Below the pieces are notes generated by a model that worked only from the letters and a program-made list of their open reading frames with translations, was not told the DNA's origin and searched no databases. Shown one piece after another: positions 1 to 11,037 of a stretch of DNA of 64,000 nucleotides (position 1 is the stretch's first letter; every line of letters starts with the position of its first letter). A program made the translations under genes and the position numbers. The stretch is from Exophiala sp. HKRS030 (Eukaryota; Ascomycota; Eurotiomycetes; Chaetothyriales; Herpotrichiellaceae), in NCBI GenBank assembly GCA_023897205.1, contig JAHWDD010000007.1:2666001-2730000 (forward strand). The letters are read 5' to 3'.

Positions 1-1
1 C

Positions 2-754
2 AACACGCACGGCTCACAGGTCGTCGACTTTTGGGCTCTGGTGCTCCCACCAACACCAACACCAATACCGACATCGGAAAATGACACAAACACGACGACG
101 GCGCGGGAACAATACGACGCGCGGGCTGCCCCACCGCCAACGGTCTCATCACCAGTGACAACACCAGGCTACCTGTCCATGAGCCACACACGCGCGTCAA
201 CACAGCACGCGTCGCCAGTGATCAACGACATCCTCGTCACGAACCAACGCACGCCGATCCTGCGCCTCACCGCCGACTCATCGCCGGGCATCCACGACAC
301 GCTCATCGCCGCGTGCGACGTGTGGCGCTACTGGCAGCTCGGCGTGCCCGCGGACCAGAGACACGATAATTGTACCGATAACTTTGCACGCGCTGTGCGT
401 CGCTATCAGGAATGGAAAGGGGGTTTGCTACCAACGGCACCGCCAGCAGGCGCAGTGTGGGATTCTAGGCCCACGCCGCCGGATCCGTTGAACCTGTTCA
501 TGAATATCCCCGTTGACGAGCGTGATGGTCATGGTCATGGTGGTGGTGGCGGTGGCGGTGTAGCCGTAGAGGCAGGGAATGACAACAAAATAGCCGGTGG
601 GAACATCAGGTTCGAGAAACCGGTGTGCAAAAAGGGCGATTTCGTCGTCTTTGAGGCTCTGCTGGATTGTCTCGTTGTCATGTCTGCGTGTCCTCAGGAT
701 CTGGTCAGGGTTAATGATATGATGCCTACCGAGGCGCATTTTGTTGTTAGCTGA
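2..754 (+). CDS. DUF1989 (urea carboxylase-associated family) protein, 3' part
   Basis: The reading frame is open from the window edge (base 2) to TGA at 752-754, giving 250 residues without the N-terminus. The first residues contain the GSQVVDFWAL pattern. The C-terminus has the DUF1989 signature: a core around VVFEALLDCLVVMSACPQD followed by a polar loop and a final beta strand (EAHFVV). Family members are small beta-barrel proteins linked in bacteria to urea carboxylase and urea amidolyase; in fungi the role is unknown. A His/Gly-rich stretch (DGHGHGG then six more Gly) interrupts the domain at about residues 177-186 and looks like a low-complexity insertion. No intron is needed in the visible part. 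The family call is firm; substrate and pathway are not known. Confidence 0.8.
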   Translation, partial: NTHGSQVVDFWALVLPPTPTPIPTSENDTNTTTAREQYDARAAPPPTVSSPVTTPGYLSMSHTRASTQHASPVINDILVTNQRTPILRLTADSSPGIHDTLIAACDVWRYWQLGVPADQRHDNCTDNFARAVRRYQEWKGGLLPTAPPAGAVWDSRPTPPDPLNLFMNIPVDERDGHGHGGGGGGGVAVEAGNDNKIAGGNIRFEKPVCKKGDFVVFEALLDCLVVMSACPQDLVRVNDMMPTEAHFVVS

Positions 755-1315
755 TTGCTTCGTTATCTGAGGGCGTGGTTATGGGGCTGGGGACGGGGAG
801 GGAGGGAGAGAGGAAGGGATATAGGTAGGTAACTAGGTGGACTACCCGATCGAGTGGGTCGGTATATGGTCGACTGACTGGATGATCAGCTTCTTGGGCT
901 TGAGAAGGAGGTTAACTACGGTACAGGAAACGACAATGGTAATGAGACACGACGGACATAGGGCGTGGTATACGTTTTTGCAGTGTTTCTTACACACACG
1001 GACGACACAGCCACTTAGATCAATGGTGTGAAGTCGTTGCAAAGCATAAGTCTGATATCGTCGAGAACTAATATGCGGCGTGCTGGAATTGAGTCCTGAT
1101 GAATGAGTGGTATATCCGCAGTAATTAATCACGTCATATCACGACAACCACATTTTGCTGCCCTTTGCACAAAGACAATTTCCCGAAATCAAGATACCTA
1201 GGCCAATTCATAAACCTTCCTCCTCCCATGGACTTCCAAGATCGCAAAAGCTTCACGCAATTCGAATTCCTTTCAGCTTTTCCTTCTTCAAGATCCTTCA
1301 ACACTAGCACGTAAA
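755..1315. other. Intergenic, convergent 3' ends
   Basis: This lies between the DUF1989 gene (+) and the PI-PLC-like gene (-), so it should hold two 3' UTRs. It contains G-rich repeats of the ggagg/ggtaggtaa type at 793-840. The short ORFs here have no recognisable similarity and I see no gene. Confidence 0.5.
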
Positions 1316-2933
1316 TCATGCACAGGTATGATAGTATAGGTTGAACCCTGCCGCCAATGCCAACAAATGCTTGTCGTTCGTGAAATTGTCAATCAGTATA
1401 ATATTGGGTTGTCCACCACTGTTGGCCCAAAGGAACGGCGAGTTGTATGGAGCCGAACCCTGGACTTCAGCTAAATGATTGTTCACTATATTAGCCCTGG
1501 TGGTGATATGATCAAGAAGATTTGCGTTACTGCCTCCTTGTAAGGTGATGGTCCATGAGAGTTCGAACAACGCATCTCCATAGTCACTGTTAATGTACTC
1601 CTGTAATTTATCATACTGATTTTCGCGTAATGTATCCAGATTGTCCGTGTCGGCATAGCTCCCACTTTTTGGGAACGCCTCTTTGGGGAAGAAGCCGCGG
1701 CCTGTATAGAATCGCTCGTCTAGGAAGGATTTGTCTCGTTCGTCGACGACAATAACCACAGCAGGACCATCGGAAATGAAATCTGACAGGGGAATTTTCG
1801 TCAATGCAATACTAGTGTCAACGGCCCATAAATTGTTGATCCCGGTGTAAAACCGATAGAGGACTGAATTCCATTCGTCGTCCTCGAAAGGTACATAACC
1901 TGCATCTGTGTTGACCGAGTGGCTTAGATACAAGATGACCAACTCCGAGTAGATTGCGGTAAATTCGTTGATGTCCGCGATCACTTCATCAATTGATTGA
2001 CCTGCCGATCCTTGCCAGTCTGCAAAACTACCCGTGTTGGAGTAATGGCCAGTGTAGAATTGTGAACCGATAAGTACTGGCCTCACATCGAGATATCGTG
2101 ATCCCGCTATCAATTGACCCAGTATGTCCAAAGTCTGCGTCTGAGTGTTGGCCGGGTTGGAAAACTCAGTATTGTGCTGTATCTTTGACATACCCGCATT
2201 GTGGGAGCCTGGGATCTAAATGTTTGTGTTAGATATTGATCAAACTAGTCAAGTTCTTGGTCCAATTTCAGAACAATTTGAGACTATACACGCTGAATTG
2301 GCTCCGCTTGTAAACTTACCGTGATCTCCTGTAGAGTTCTACACCCAATCAATGGGAGTAGGCTTGCTAACCATGATGTTGGGGGTTATTACCAATGTAT
2401 CCGACGTCTTTGTTGCCAGCAAGAATGAAAGGTGTCCATGTCTCAGGATCTTGAGCTCCATTATCCCGAAAGCCTATTGGCGCCGATGAGGGATTGTTGG
2501 TTGTACTGATGCCGTCGAAGTTGGCAACTATGGTGATTTCGTAACCCCGACAGCATCTCCAGATACATCGAGTGCGAGCACAATGGTATTATCTGAGCCA
2601 TCGTCAAGCGTATAATAAAATTCTCCAGCGTCATTAGCTTCTTCGACTATCGTACCAACCTCGATTTGCACACGAGCCCAGTTGGTTGATGCTGATAAAG
2701 TCAATAGTGATCCAGGCATACATATCAGATTCATGAGCAAAGTATCACTTACGGCCAGGGACACTTGAAGGAAATGCATCGTCCCAAGCCACCATCTGGT
2801 AGGAATGAGGTTCCTTTGATTGTACGAGATCATATGGTGTGAGATTGATGATAGCAAGATTAGTAGCATCTCCAAGACAAAGTGTAAACCAGGTATAGAA
2901 AGCTGACAAAATGTAAAACCAGATGGTAGACAT
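1316..2933 (-). CDS. Secreted PI-PLC X-domain-like phosphodiesterase, frame broken twice
   Basis: Exons on the minus strand are 2933-2753, 2691-2320 and 2215-1316, with introns 2692-2752 (gtaagt...cag) and 2216-2319 (gtaagt...tag). The protein starts with a hydrophobic signal-like segment (MSTIWFYILSAFYTWF). A beta-rich domain of about 150 residues follows (ATNLAIINLTPYDL..., WARVQIEVGTI...). Then comes the PLC-like TIM barrel, announced by TLQEITIPGSHNAGM, the first catalytic-His motif of PI-PLC X domains, with a second His in TGHY. Exon 2 does not stay in one frame: it changes at CCCC 2545-2548 and again at GGGGG 2381-2385. One added base at each joins all segments into about 484 residues. 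Fungal relatives are secreted proteins of uncertain substrate. It is either a pseudogene or carries assembly errors; the window-wide pattern favours errors. An upstream in-frame ATG at 2990 is possible. Confidence 0.78.
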
Positions 2934-4903
2934 TGTTTCCAGCCCAGTATTGCCTTCCTGCAATGAAGGGAAAGGATGTTGAAATTCCATCTGAGTTGCA
3001 TCAGGCTTGTGCCCATATTTATACTAACATTCTTCTACCACATGATGATAGCCGTAGATCTTGACAGACCATCTTCTGGGCAAGATCCTGCTTTGGCAAA
3101 TACAGGTCGACTGCCGGCTATGCTAGCGCGATGGAATTCGAGGAAAAACAATAGGTAAAGCCATTCGCTGTGCAGATCATCAAGTCTTGTGGACCTGAGA
3201 CTCAAGAGCTTCTGCTTTAGCCCCCAACTTAGGTGTCAACCATTCAAAACGGCAGTATTCGATTGCGAAAGTCGACGATATCATGTAGTGAAGGTCGTTA
3301 AAACGAAAGGAGAAAAATCCATCAAGCATGCATCACTAAGCCTCCACCATGGTTGGTGCACGCCTTGGTCATTGCAAACCGGGGACGCGAGGAGAGAGGG
3401 GAGAACGGGATGTGTACTGAACATACCAAGTATTTCGTTTGTTGCAGATGAACTAATACTCCGTAGCCAAATTGAAAGATGCAGAAAAGTCAAATGCTGT
3501 GTATTCTCGCATGAGGTCCACACGTTTTGTATCGAAGGCCTTTGGGGCCTGAATGAGGGGTTAGTAAGCCTTAGACCTCCAATGAAAGGGTGTTAGTCAG
3601 TCTTGTCCTTGCGCGGTTATCCAACGAAATCTTTCGGTGAACCCAGCCTCGTCAGAAGAATTCCAAGTGACTCGGGCGCTGATGAGAACCAGTATTGAAC
3701 TCTAACGCCTGACTGCAGTTGAGGGGAAACTGCCAGGTTTCAAGTGTTTCACCATTTCATGGGTTTGATGAACACCAGAAATCCTCCCTTGCGACCTGTA
3801 ATTGAATTCGGTCGTGAAGAACTCCTTCAGGATCGCTTATGATGCCACTAGATGAAGTTGACCAGGTCATGGTGCTGCATTTGGTATGTGTTAGTCATTG
3901 TATATTAGACCCACCAGTCGTTTTGAATTTAATGCTTGAGACTACTGTGACTCTGAATTGGCAAGACGGCTTGGAAGCCCATGTAGGACCTCTCGAGCTA
4001 GTCCGTAGTCCACAAAAGTACAGAGTTGATGGATGACCGATCCCTTCTGAGGCTGAAAATATGGACACTGAAAGGCTGAAAGTGGGATCTCTTGTCACGT
4101 GCTATACTCTTAGCGTGTTGGCCCTGACCTCGCTTTGTGCCGTTGATTGAAAAGATAAGCTAGGTAATGCCTACCATAGATTTCGGGCAAATCCTCACAA
4201 TTGAGCTGATGGAGCCTGCGTATGATCGTCTTTGACTGAATTCTTTGACCTCTGCAGGTAGATTGATCCCCTCAGCTCGCATTATCTTCACACCTGCCCA
4301 AGAGAGCTCGCCAAGAGAATTGGTGGCTCGCTCTGTGCCAGTCTAAAGGACCTGACGGTAAGTTATCTCTAGCTCAAAATGCTGCGAGAATAGGATAAGA
4401 TGGTGCAGGTATTTAGCGCAGTGAAGGTTGTCCGACTGATGAAAAGCTTTAGCCAAGGCGTAGGCTAGATCCTTGTGTCTCGTATGTGCCTGTTCTCAAG
4501 TAGAACATGGCTGTGTAGAACAATGGGTACTTTAACCGATGTCCAACTCGATCATAGCTCGATCGTGTATAACCTGGCCACGGCTTTGAATAACGAGAAA
4601 CAAAGAACCATGAGTCTTGATTCTTGATTCTTGACATGATGGAAGTAGGTTATCACTCTAACTGAAAAGGGTTAGCGCCGAACCCCCTTTGGTAGTTCTT
4701 TCCAGAAGCGGTAAAGTATTCACTTTGCTTGAGTCGAGGCCTTTTTACCCCAGAAATCTTGGTTCGAGACCAATGATGACAACATAGTATTTCCAACAGT
4801 CTCCAGTCTTCTCGTATTCTTTGACACAACAAGGTCAAGCACTCCAAGCACTCCTCTTTCTACATCTTCACGACATGAACTAGACACTATTCTCAAAGAC
4901 TCC
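2934..4903. other. Intergenic region, no supported gene
   Basis: Nearly 2 kb between the divergent PI-PLC-like gene and YVC1. ORFs at 3189-3596 (+) and 3839-4036 (+) encode nothing I recognise and lack a consistent exon pattern. A TACTCCGTA motif lies near 3458 and a TCACGTG box near 4095. The last few hundred bases should be the YVC1 promoter and 5' UTR. Confidence 0.45.
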
Positions 4904-7564
4904 ATGCGCCCACGTGGTCTCCGTTTCGACCTGAAATCATACACGGACGCGTCCGTCATGGCAGCTGTTGCTCCTCAAACTCCTGGTTCTTCTCGATTTC
5001 TGTCCTTCATCGAAGATGACCATGTTCCCATTATTGATTCCAAGGAATCTTTCAGCGATGTTGTCTTCAAATTGACCTCATTTATCTCAAAAGCGATCGA
5101 CGCCGCCTATACCTATGAGCAACTTCGAACCACAGTCGCCGGTCAGACCTTGAGACCTTTGATTTCCCGACTAAGTGAAGATTGTCATCATCCTGCCGTT
5201 GTTGCTGCTCTTCTAGCAGCTCGATGGCTATTCACAAATGCCGATGCAGATGGCGATAGTGCTTTGAATGACTCGAGAGCTCTAGCCTGTGAACTGGTCG
5301 CTTGGCAATTTCTGACATTCCTATCAGAAAAGGAATTGATCGATTACCTCCTCCATGAACTTCCACAATACGATGATGATCCTCAATCCTCATCAGACAA
5401 CTCCGTTAGACGACCAAGCAATCATTCTCATCCTAATTCGTCTTCGGATGAGCTTTCGCCTCTAGTTCGTTCTCGTTCGGCCGAATATGGTGGACTTCGT
5501 CCACCCAAACGTGCCAGTTTTGACCACGGTGTGACCACAAGCACTGGCTTTCAGGACGATGACGGATCTCGACCTAATCTTGATGAATCTATGGCGGGCA
5601 TGAATGCTCTTGAGATCGCCGCAATTGGTGATGCAAAGAAATTCCTCTCTCAGGCTCCTGTACAGAAAATCATCGAGGACATTTGGAACGGCGATGTCAT
5701 TTTCTGGGAATCACTCTCCGTTCATGCAGTCAAAAAGGCACGAGTTTACAATAAACGCGTTGCAGATCCTTTCACTCGACTCCGTGTGCCCAAATATCAG
5801 AAAGCCTTCCAAACAACTTTCTTCATCTCCCTGCTTGTACTCTATTATGCTGTCCTGGTGGAGAGAAATCCGCAACATATCACAGCTACCGAATGTCTGT
5901 TGTATGTTTGGATAGCTGCATTTGCGTACGACGAGTTTGGAGAGATCCAAGATGCAGGACTGATGTTTTATCAAACCGATTTCTGGAGTCTGTGGGATAT
6001 TGGTATCATAGCAACGTCAGCTGCTTTTGTTGTTATGCGTAAGTTGCCACTTGGCTCGACCGGTTTACTTACTGAAGTGAGTTAGGGATCATCGGTCTCA
6101 TTAAAGACAGCGATTATCTTATTGACGTAGCTTTCGACATACTCTCTATGGTTGCTCTCTTCCTAGTACCCAGGTGAGTCTTCCAGACCCTGGCCAATTG
6201 AATGACGACTGACTCCTCCAAGAATCTTCTCAGTCATGAGTCTAAACCCATATTTTGGAAGTCTTGTGAGTTGCGCCCATATTTCACATTTCTTCTTGCT
6301 AATCCAATGGTCTAGATACCGGTACTCAAGGAAATGGTATGAATGCTTTCGATATTGCTTCCTAGAATAGCACTGACAAAGACGAAGACCAAAGCATTTT
6401 GCAAATTCCTTCCCGTGATCGTGGTACTATATTTGGGCTTTCTGACGACATTTACTATGCTTGCTCGGGATAGAATGACTCTGAACGAGATGTCTTGGCT
6501 TCTTATCAAAGTCTTTTTTGGGTAAGCACTCGCGTACCGTAGTCTTGCTACTACTAACAGATGTTACAGATCCAGCTATCTTGGGTTTGACATGGCTGTG
6601 AAGGTATTGAATTAGTCTCCACTGCTTGATTTCAGAAAAGCCGTTGACTAGCCACAGATATCTCCACTATTTGGATACACCTTGATGTGAGCTCAGATCC
6701 CTGTTGATTCCTTGTCTCAAACCGCACGTCTTTGCATCGCCACAGCTGTTCACACTGATGCGACCCTGTCGCCTCCACTGGCGCTAACCACTGAATCTCA
6801 ATCAACCTCGGCGGTAAAAGTTGTTGATAGCTAACAATTTTTCTATCTAGGCTCATTTTCGTTTGCTTGACCAACATTCTTCTCATCACATCACTGGTCT
6901 CTCTCGTTTCAAATTCTTTGACAGAGGTACGTTCGATTCTAGCCGTTGGCCGTGTTTCGTGTTGTGGTTGTCACGCGGCTACAGCCCCTACTTTACCGCC
7001 CACTATTTTAGCAGCTCAAATCTGATTCGCCGAAAGGTCATGGCACATGCACGCGAGGAATACCTCTTCCAATATTCGATCTACGTTCTCGAAAGCAGTA
7101 CATCCCGACGCCTGACGTACTTCATGCCACCCCTAAATTTGTTCCCGCTGACATTACTGCGTCCACTCCGGCTCTTCTTTCCTTCAGAACAGGTCCGACG
7201 AATCCGAATTTTCGTTCTCAAAGCCACCCATCTGCCGTTCGTGGTCATCATTTGGGCCTACGAGAAATCTCGTCGTTTGGTTACTCAATCACATCCAACA
7301 TTAACCAAGGCGCCCCACTTCTCTAGTCGGCCCCTCAGCGCAGGTCAATTTAGCCTGGATGGTGGCCAAGACTTGTTCAGGGCATCATCCTCACGACGCG
7401 CGCTTCCTGATACCTCACACGGGCCGACACCTGACATGGCTGGTTCTACGTTGAAATCTGCCTCGGGTACTGCCGAGAATGCAGATATGCTTGCTCTCAT
7501 TCAAAAATTGAGCGCTCAAGTGGACAGTTTAACAGCCATGGTTGCGGGGCAGCACAAAGACTAA
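4904..7564 (+). CDS. YVC1: Vacuolar TRP-type cation channel Yvc1
   Basis: Nine exons read as one 695-residue protein: 4904-6038, 6086-6173, 6223-6265, 6316-6336, 6388-6521, 6570-6603, 6658-6686, 6851-6926 and 7037-7564; the total is divisible by three. The N-terminal third is cytosolic and includes a Ser-rich acidic loop. Transmembrane segments begin at FFISLLVLYYAVLV, and the pore region reads FFGSSYLGFD, as in fungal Yvc1 channels. After the last helix comes the conserved SNSLTEVMAHAREEYLFQ block, itself split by the 6927-7036 intron. The product releases Ca2+ and other cations from the vacuole on osmotic or redox stimuli in yeast. Exon 4 is only 21 nt (IPVLKEM) and exon 7 is 29 nt. A second in-frame ATG lies at 4958. 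The gene has no frame break. Confidence 0.93.
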
Positions 7565-8424
7565 TGGATATCTGGAGAAAGGTGTGTGGCAATTCGAATC
7601 TGAAGTCCACAAGCCACGGCTTCACCGCAATGGTTCATTCACCTTGAGACATGTTGAATGATGGATTACCGTTGCCCATGACGCAGCATTACCTTTCGCT
7701 GCGCCTGCCACTGGACCCTCTATCTAGATTTGACAGGGGTTCAGTCTAAATAAATCACAATCAAGTCTGGTTTCCACCTCAAGTGTTGCCCCAAGCTATC
7801 AAGGGGTTCACATTTTGGCCCCACGATAACAGCACCACACCTACGGAGACGCCGCAAGTCTTGATCAGAGGAGTACTGAACTTCTGCTAGCAACGAAGTC
7901 ATTTGGCCATTTTAGCTGCGCACGCTACTGCAGTCCTTTTATGGTCCTCCACTGATGTTCGACCTAGCCTAAGTCCAAGGCCAATGGGGCAATTTGCCTC
8001 TACAGAGTTGGCATGATTATCCGCTTGCAGCTATTCGAGCGGCGTCAAAATCTGTTCTCCAAGGAAACATTGGAGAAGTCTAGATTATGTAGCGAGACGG
8101 AGACCCGTCCACCATGGTTTCGAGGAATTTCTTCCGTTAGCAGGGTATATAGGTGTTGTCTCATTGCTTTGCAAGATTTGTTCAAGCCCCTCTTCCTTTG
8201 CATATCTCAAACTTTACGACACGACATTTCACAACCTTATTGTCTCATACAAATTTCTGGCGATTCGAACACGACGGTTTCGAATGCTCGAAAGAGTCTG
8301 CACATCGGCTCTACGGGCATTTGCCTCTTTCCAGTCATTCAGCGACTAGAGAAGTGGGTGTTATTCACGAAGCCCTAGATTGACCAATCCCCATATCTGC
8401 GACTATCGCAGTACATGCAGTGTA
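7565..8424. other. Intergenic: YVC1 3' end and promoter of the zinc-finger gene
   Basis: About 860 bp between two tandem + strand genes. Several overlapping + strand ORFs at 8013-8383 have no recognisable product. A tatatagg sequence near 8145 is TATA-like. I see no gene. Confidence 0.45.
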
Positions 8425-9787
8425 ATGGATCACACTCGTTTTACTCCCTTTGCTCGGAGATTCTCAGATTTCCATGGAATTGAAGGCTTTGAAGCCTCGA
8501 GCAGCATCCCTGCCACGAACTCTGGACACAACCAAGGATCCGATCGCAGCGAAACCATTCATCACGCAAGTACACAAGAGCCCATGGCGGGGTAGACAAT
8601 GCATATCAAAGTGACCAAACGACTACCTCGCATCCTACGATTGAGAAAGAGACCGGCGAGCATACGGACACGGATTGTGTCAATTCAGACGAGCGCAGGA
8701 GAAAACGTGCACAATCTTCTTCGAAAGGTCAATATGGATGTTTTCAATGTCACCATTGCAATAAGCTCTTTGTAAAAAGAGTTGCCCTTAGACTCCATCT
8801 TCTGACTCATAGCTCCAAGAGGTACGAGTGCACCAAAGATGGCTGCGATAGGGAGTACAAAAGGTTGGCAGATTGCAAACGTCATATCGACAGCGTAAGT
8901 TTCTAGTACCACGCCTTCACAGCCAAAGACATGACTCTAACCTTCACAAGTTCCATGAAAAGAAGGAGTACAGGTGCTCATTCTGTCATTTGGCGACTTT
9001 CACACGACATGACCTCAAGGACAGGTAAGCTTTCTCGCCTCGACGCGATAGCGTCCTTTCCTAACCCGCCACCTGCTATCTCGACAGACTTATCCTTGAT
9101 AATGACCGAAATAAGCTAACCCTCCTTATTCTACAGGCATGAGAGGAGATCTTGTAGGGTTGGCAGGAATCGCTCTGGTTCTGGGGTTCCGCCACCAGAA
9201 TCAGATGCGAAAGCAGTTGCATTCGGACCGGGTACTGTCCAAGGACAATTTTACCAACCCATGTCAGAGTCCGTACCATTATCTCCGTCGCAAATGACAA
9301 TCCCGACTCCAGCAGTCTACCTTCCGGCCTTCCACTCTCACGAGCTACCGGCATCAAGGTCATTGCAGACTCAATTGGGACGCATCCATCACAGCATCTC
9401 ACCACTTACCTTGGGCAATCACTTCATTAGCGATCCGAGAAATGCCCAGATCAATGGCGGTCCCGACAATCATGAAAACGAGTTTAGCTACGGAATGAGC
9501 ATTTCCGACGTCGGCGCAGAAGAGTCAGACGATTCGTTGACCCAAACGGCTCCTACTTACATGTCACGGGTCAGAATCACAAGCGGGATGATGGCGATGA
9601 TCATAGACATGGTCGCACACAAGCCAACACCACTATCGGGTCCATGTCTCTAGAAGAGTACATAGGCAACTGGGACTGGGATGTTCAACTCCAACGATTG
9701 AACAATTCTGCCACTTACAACGAATACATGGACATGGACATGGATATGGATATGGATATGACCTTGGAGCAGGAGGAGGAGATTTGA
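8425..9787 (+). CDS. C2H2 zinc-finger transcription factor, frame broken
   Basis: Exons 8425-8894, 8951-9024 and 9137-9787, with introns gtaagt...aag and gtaagc...cag. Three fingers lie in tandem: FQCHHCNKLF...HLLTH; YECTKDGC...H, ending across intron 1; and YRCSFC...DRHERRSC, whose last ligand may be Cys or a displaced His. A basic stretch (ERRRKRAQSSSKG) precedes finger 1. The C-terminal half is polar and ends in an acidic tail with five to six Met-Asp repeats coded by ATGGA(C/T) hexamers at 9727-9764. The start ATG at 8425 leads into MDHTRFTPFARRF. The frame needs one extra base at GGGG 8589-8592 to reach the fingers and one near GGG 9568-9570 to reach the acidic tail; with both it is 398 residues. 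Likely a nuclear DNA-binding regulator; targets unknown. Confidence 0.75.
9722..9764 (+). repeat. ATGGAY hexamer repeat coding (Met-Asp)n
   Basis: A run of atggac/atggat units near the end of the zinc-finger gene. It codes alternating Met and Asp in the acidic tail and is likely to vary in copy number between strains. Confidence 0.7.
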
Positions 9788-10021
9788 ACTTTCTCTCCAC
9801 TCCGATCCATGCCATGCCTGAAGAAGATATCAGGATTCAGGAGGCTTAATCGATTGCAGACTTTTGAACACCCACCCCCTTTCTCCTTTCTCCTTCCCCA
9901 GGAATGAAATGCTTTTTAATGTTATTATGTATGACAAACGCCGCAGTTTGGTCTCCTGGTCTCTTAGTCCCCAGGTCCCCAAAACCATACGAATTTCGGG
10001 CTACATATATATTATGTATTT

Positions 10022-10100
10022 TATATATTTATCTTTATATTTATCTTTATATTTATCTTTATATTTATCTTTATATTTATCTTTATATTTATCTATTTAT
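10022..10100. repeat. 12-bp tandem repeat (tttatatttatc)n
   Basis: About six copies of a 12-bp AT-rich unit (tatatttatctt in another phase), 235 bp or more downstream of the zinc-finger stop codon. It makes a spurious repetitive ORF (YLSLYLSL). Probably a microsatellite in the 3' flank. Confidence 0.85.
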
Positions 10101-10298
10101 TTGTTCTGTTTTTGGGGTTTTTGGTTTGTTTTCTGGGGCTTGAAATGACATATATGTCCTTTGATCGATATTTGAAATAGGAGCGCAGGGCTTAGTCGGC
10201 CTGGCCTGGTGACTGACTAAATAACTAACTCCCTACTGCTCGAAGATGACGTTCCATATATCATATATCACTTCGCCCCAGGTTTGAAGACAAGGGGG

Positions 10299-10340
10299 TG
10301 ATATGATATGATAGGATATGATAGGATAGGATAGGATAGA
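10299..10340. repeat. GATAT/GATAG short tandem repeat
   Basis: Imperfect repeats of gatat and gatag(g) units. Simple sequence, no coding potential. Confidence 0.7.
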
Positions 10341-11037
10341 GAGGGAAATGATTTGAAGACTCTTTCATTCGCATCGCATCGTCCAGATCATCTACTACTA
10401 CTCCGACGTTCGGTTGTGTCCTTGGTCCCATTAGGGCTATTTGATATTATGATCCAACGCATTTCACACCGTTCTCTGCACCTCATCTACGAATCGTATT
10501 TCCATCATCGTCACTTCTCTCATCAACTTCCTCTCGTCGTTCAAGGATCGGAACGGATATTAGTCCTTGAGATAATGATATCGTTCATTTTCGTCGACAT
10601 TTCGACAGTGCCAGCACAAATCGTCATTACTCATCCACGTATCCCAATTTGGACGTTGATTCCTTCGAGTCACGCATTCTCAAAACCATCGTGGATTTGT
10701 TCTCCATAGCCTCAGAGACCAAACAGAACTGAGGTTTGTTCTTTTCCCATCCAAATGGATTGCTGGATTGCACATCTCGCGGTCCGACCCATTTCGGGCT
10801 ATACAACGAACTGTTGCCGCTATCCCCTGACACTGCAGTTCAATCCAAGGACGAGTCATGAGCATGTTCCTTAGTTATGCAACCAGTGATATGAGTTGTT
10901 GTATCGCTAGTGTGAGATCCATCAACTTCAGGTCTGAATGGAGGACTTCTGGACCGCAACTCATCCGTCGAAGAAAAGTCTTTGGAATGATGGCTTGCAT
11001 TTATATCGTTTCGTGCGTCGTTTCCTTGTTTCTCCTC

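Larger units (their letters stand above)
9788..11037. other. Intergenic, convergent 3' flanks
   Basis: Between the zinc-finger gene (+) and PKC1 (-), so both 3' UTRs fall here. It holds two tandem repeats. A minus-strand ORF at 10627-10833 (68 residues, MSGDSGNSSLYSPKW...) has gene-like composition but no homologue I recognise and no clear splice partner; I do not call it. Confidence 0.45.

Noticed and set aside
2370..2396. A possible 26-nt intron (gtaata...ttag) joining the PI-PLC-like exon parts
   Set aside because: Too short for a fungal intron. One added C at 2381-2385 gives a better continuous reading (NNPPTSWLASLLPL) up to the true intron at 2319.
6361..6387. Use of the first CTAG or AATAG as the YVC1 intron 4 acceptor
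   Set aside because: Both give the wrong frame downstream. The acceptor at gaag 6384-6387 gives TKAFCKFLP in frame and a 51-nt intron.
10627..10833. Short minus-strand ORF (68 residues) downstream of PKC1
   Set aside because: No recognisable domain, no splice partners, and it lies where the PKC1 3' UTR is expected.
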